Below are positions 61,847 to 64,000 of a DNA stretch of 64,000 bases, piece by piece (within the stretch, counting starts at the first letter, position 1; each line of letters opens with the position of its first letter). Where the stretch lies: the NCBI GenBank assembly GCA_017519185.1, contig JAFWSX010000005.1, positions 1 to 64,000 on the forward strand, written 5' to 3'. The notes under the pieces are model-generated. The model saw only the letters and a program-made list of their open reading frames with translations. It had not been told where the DNA came from and made no database searches. Source of the stretch: Bacteroidales bacterium (GTDB taxonomy: Bacteria; Bacteroidota; Bacteroidia; Bacteroidales; UBA932). A program made the position numbers and the translations under genes.

Positions 61847-62985
61847 TTCAGCAATTCATAGAAGACCGGCTGATAATCGTCCGGCAGCAGTTCGGGATGA
61901 AAGATGTGTATGAGGTCGGACAGCACCACGTCGGGCTGCACCGGCATATTTTCATAAAACGGTTTGCGGCTCATATTGCAGTAAATCACGCCTTTGCCCT
62001 TGAAAGCCTCAAGATCGGCGTAGCGTGCGTCCTCTGCCTTGAGTGCGTCATATGAGAAGTCGCCGTTGAAACTGTTGACAATGCGCCAGTACTTCGCATT
62101 GGCAGTCTGGCTGTATACGGTCTCGAAATCGAGGTTCAGGCCCCCGGAACTCTTGTCTTCCGGCAGGAAGTATTCACCGCCCGCATCGCGGAATATCTGG
62201 GCGAGGAAGCTGCGGCCGCCTCCCACATACCAGTTGCCGCCGTGCAGTTCGCCGCTGAGGACAATCGGCCTGCCTTCTGTCTTGGCCGCCTTTTCCTTAA
62301 GATCGTTGTATCGCTTCTCGATGCCTGCGAATATTTCATTGGCTTTCTCCTCCTGTCCGGTAAGCAACCCTACGAACTTGATCCATTCCGCCTGACCGAG
62401 AGGCGTGGTTTCCTGATAGCCGAGATGCGGTATCAGAGGGATGTCCATACCCCTGAGGGCTTCGTATCCTCCGCGCTTGAAGGGCGAGATGAGGATAAGG
62501 TCGGGATTGAGACCGATGATGACCTCGTTGTCGAAGTTGCCTTCTATGCCTATCCTTTTCGTACGGCCGTCGTCAAGACGGGCCCTCATTTCGGGATTGA
62601 AGAGATGCCTTGTGCTTGTGATGCCTGCAACCCTGCCGGTCTCACCAAGGCAGATGAAGTTCGACAACTGCAGCGAGGTCATACAGACTATGCGCTGCAC
62701 CGGTACGTTCACTACAGAGTAACCCTCCGGCACGTTGGCAGGCTTCTCCCCTGCCGGAACCAGCATATAGTGGAAACTCTGGCTCTCTTCGCGCAGAGGA
62801 TCCTGGATGTCCACCAGGCAGCCGTCGTCGGTATATTTCACGCTGAACCCTTCGGCATAGACGGGCTTGATGACGCCCTCCCTGCCCTCGACAGGTGCAG
62901 AAGTCTTGCGCTGCGAGACATTCTTGCAACTGAAAGCCGTCAGCAGGACGGCCAGCAAAGCGAGTATGGATACAAGCTTTCTCAT
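61843..62985 (-). CDS. btuF: ABC transporter substrate-binding lipoprotein (BtuF-like)
   Basis: 380 residues from ATG 62985. The signal MRKLVSILALLAVLLTAFSC ends in a lipobox cysteine (Cys20). The fold is the helical-backbone type III binding protein: VQRIVCMTSLQLSNFICLG, NVDVIIG-like DNEVIIGLNPDLILISPF and a C-terminal lobe with FLAQIFRDAGGEYF. It would deliver corrinoid to BtuCD. An in-frame start at 63045 precedes the signal and overlaps cbiA, so it is not used. It lies 1 base after cbiA stops. Confidence 0.88.
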   Translation of the reverse strand: MRKLVSILALLAVLLTAFSCKNVSQRKTSAPVEGREGVIKPVYAEGFSVKYTDDGCLVDIQDPLREESQSFHYMLVPAGEKPANVPEGYSVVNVPVQRIVCMTSLQLSNFICLGETGRVAGITSTRHLFNPEMRARLDDGRTKRIGIEGNFDNEVIIGLNPDLILISPFKRGGYEALRGMDIPLIPHLGYQETTPLGQAEWIKFVGLLTGQEEKANEIFAGIEKRYNDLKEKAAKTEGRPIVLSGELHGGNWYVGGGRSFLAQIFRDAGGEYFLPEDKSSGGLNLDFETVYSQTANAKYWRIVNSFNGDFSYDALKAEDARYADLEAFKGKGVIYCNMSRKPFYENMPVQPDVVLSDLIHIFHPELLPDDYQPVFYELLK

Positions 62986-62986
62986 A

Positions 62987-64000
62987 TTATTTCCAAAGAT
63001 ACAAAATATCGGATTCACCCCAGTATAAGTGGGTGTATCCTGCAATCACGTTCTTGTAGCGGTAGAGAGGCGTCTCAACTTCCTCGCCGGCCGCATTGTA
63101 CTGTTTCGCTACTGAAGGCAGAGCAGAAGGATCTGTAAGCTGCGAGTAGTGGAACTCGTGGCCGCGCCAAACCCTGCCGGCAGCATCGACGATGCGTCTG
63201 TAGCCCATATGAAGCCTTGCACCTTCCATCGTAGCAGAAAACGGCAGCACTCCGCACATCGGAGCAGGACCGCTTTCCAGGCCTTCGATAGCCTGCGAAA
63301 GCCATATCATTCCACCGCATTCCGCAAGTATGCGTCCTCCGGCTTCAGCATATTCGCGCACCTGACGCTTAAGGTCTTCCTGGCGTGCGAGCTCCTTTGC
63401 ATACAGTTCGGGATAGCCTCCCGGGAAATATACCAGGTCCGCTTCGGGAAGAGGGTCACCGGCCAGAGGACTGAAGAAATGCAGCTGTCCGGCCTGGGAG
63501 AGGCGGGACAGATTCTCGCGATATATGAAATTGAAGGCTGCGTCGCGGGCCACTGCTATGCGCAGCGGGCTGTCGCCCTGCATCGGTGCTGCCTTTGCCG
63601 TTGCAGGTGAAGGAGCATCTGTCCTTGTGCGGAGCAGCAGGTCCGACAAGTCGACATAGCGTTCCACAATCTCCGCCGCCCTTTCGGTACGCTGCTTCAT
63701 CTCGCTCTCATCGGCAAGCTGAAGGCCTAGGTGGCGCGAAGGAATATCCAGTTCGGGCAGCCTGGGCAGGGCACCGAGGCACGGAAGTCCTGCATCCTCG
63801 GCAGCCTGCAGGAGCAGACGCTCGTGACGTGCCGATCCCACCTGGTTGAACACAACTCCGGCGAACTGCAGCCCCGGGCGGAAATGTTTCATCCCCCAGA
63901 GCTGTGCCGCCAAAGTATAGGATGTCGAGCGGGCGCCTGCCACCAGCACGACCGGAGTTTCGGTCAGTTGGGCTATGGCTACGCTGCTGCCCGACGAACG
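62987..64000 (-). CDS. cbiA: Cobyrinate a,c-diamide synthase, C-terminal part (CbiA/CobB)
   Basis: 337 residues are visible; the frame stays open to the right edge, so the N terminus with the ATP-binding loop is outside or only partly in the window (the first visible residues are RSSGSSVAIAQL). The visible part has FRPGLQFAGVVFNQVGS, PCLGALPRLPELDIP and the amidotransferase-like C-terminal domain with the catalytic cysteine in ILAECGGMIW (codon 63317-63319) and GHEFHYSQL. It amidates the a and c side chains of cobyrinate with glutamine. It heads the visible cbiA-btuF-btuC-btuD operon. Confidence 0.93.
   Translation of the reverse strand, partial: RSSGSSVAIAQLTETPVVLVAGARSTSYTLAAQLWGMKHFRPGLQFAGVVFNQVGSARHERLLLQAAEDAGLPCLGALPRLPELDIPSRHLGLQLADESEMKQRTERAAEIVERYVDLSDLLLRTRTDAPSPATAKAAPMQGDSPLRIAVARDAAFNFIYRENLSRLSQAGQLHFFSPLAGDPLPEADLVYFPGGYPELYAKELARQEDLKRQVREYAEAGGRILAECGGMIWLSQAIEGLESGPAPMCGVLPFSATMEGARLHMGYRRIVDAAGRVWRGHEFHYSQLTDPSALPSVAKQYNAAGEEVETPLYRYKNVIAGYTHLYWGESDILYLWK

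Noticed and set aside
1-64000. tRNA genes, CRISPR arrays, insertion sequences, attachment sites
   Set aside because: Gaps between genes are short and were read through; none shows tRNA-like arms, spaced repeats or transposase remnants.

Overview
The window looks like a chromosomal segment from a member of the Bacteroidales (phylum Bacteroidota), probably an anaerobic, host- or gut-associated lineage. The signs are a truncated SusC/RagA-type receptor gene at the left edge, a DUF4954 beta-helix protein, the uppS-bamA-ompH-ompH block, a two-gene ferredoxin-dependent 2-oxoacid oxidoreductase, a Bacteroidota-type omega subunit between recN and bamD, and repeated TAnnTTTG -7 promoter boxes. Base composition is a little above half GC by eye. 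No tRNA, rRNA, CRISPR array, insertion sequence or phage gene is visible, and the DNA is very densely coding.

Layout. Positions 1-5.9 kb hold the SusC-like fragment, a D-2-hydroxyacid dehydrogenase, a UDP-glucuronate decarboxylase, a family 2 glycosyltransferase, a small unknown protein and the DUF4954 protein. From 5.9 to 18 kb come a LysM/PBP1-like lipoprotein-free exported protein, purC, a membrane-anchored OmpH-like protein and pdxJ on the minus strand, then nadK, uppS, bamA, two ompH genes and korAB on the plus strand. From 18 to 24 kb two glutamate dehydrogenase genes flank a large protein with receiver domains joined to a PPDK-like ATP-grasp domain. The two dehydrogenases carry opposite coenzyme-specificity residues. 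From 24 to 30.5 kb lie pepP, nagB, recN, rpoZ, bamD and trxB. From 30.5 to 34.7 kb there is a three-gene exported Gfo/Idh/MocA-DUF6807 operon. From 34.7 to 44.4 kb are ABC ATPases, priA, an acyl-CoA ligase and acyl-ACP thioesterase pair, two flavoproteins, a small secreted protein and an NhaC-type antiporter.

From 44.4 kb to the right edge nearly everything concerns vitamin B12. The minus-strand operon 51.1-44.9 kb carries the corrin-ring enzymes as four two-domain fusions: CbiH-CbiC, CbiE-CbiT, CbiG-CbiF and CbiJ-CbiD. The divergent plus-strand operon 51.2-55.2 kb carries the adenosyltransferase, cobyric acid synthase, threonine-phosphate decarboxylase and cobinamide-phosphate synthase. A clear cobalamin riboswitch at about 56.5-56.7 kb precedes btuB and a CbiK-type cobaltochelatase that has a lipoprotein signal. 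A convergent operon (cbiA, btuF, btuC, btuD) supplies cobyrinate amidation and inner-membrane import. A lipoprotein predicted to be beta-rich is divergent from btuB. CbiD, CbiG and CbiK place this in the early-cobalt-insertion (anaerobic) route. cbiL, the uroporphyrinogen methyltransferase and cobU/S/T are not in the window.

The most interesting items are the receiver/ATP-grasp hybrid between the two glutamate dehydrogenases, the exported CbiK and divergent lipoprotein beside the riboswitch-controlled receptor, and an apparent avoidance of CATG that changes codon choice before methionine. Functional calls rest on recognised family motifs read by eye; nothing was searched against a database.
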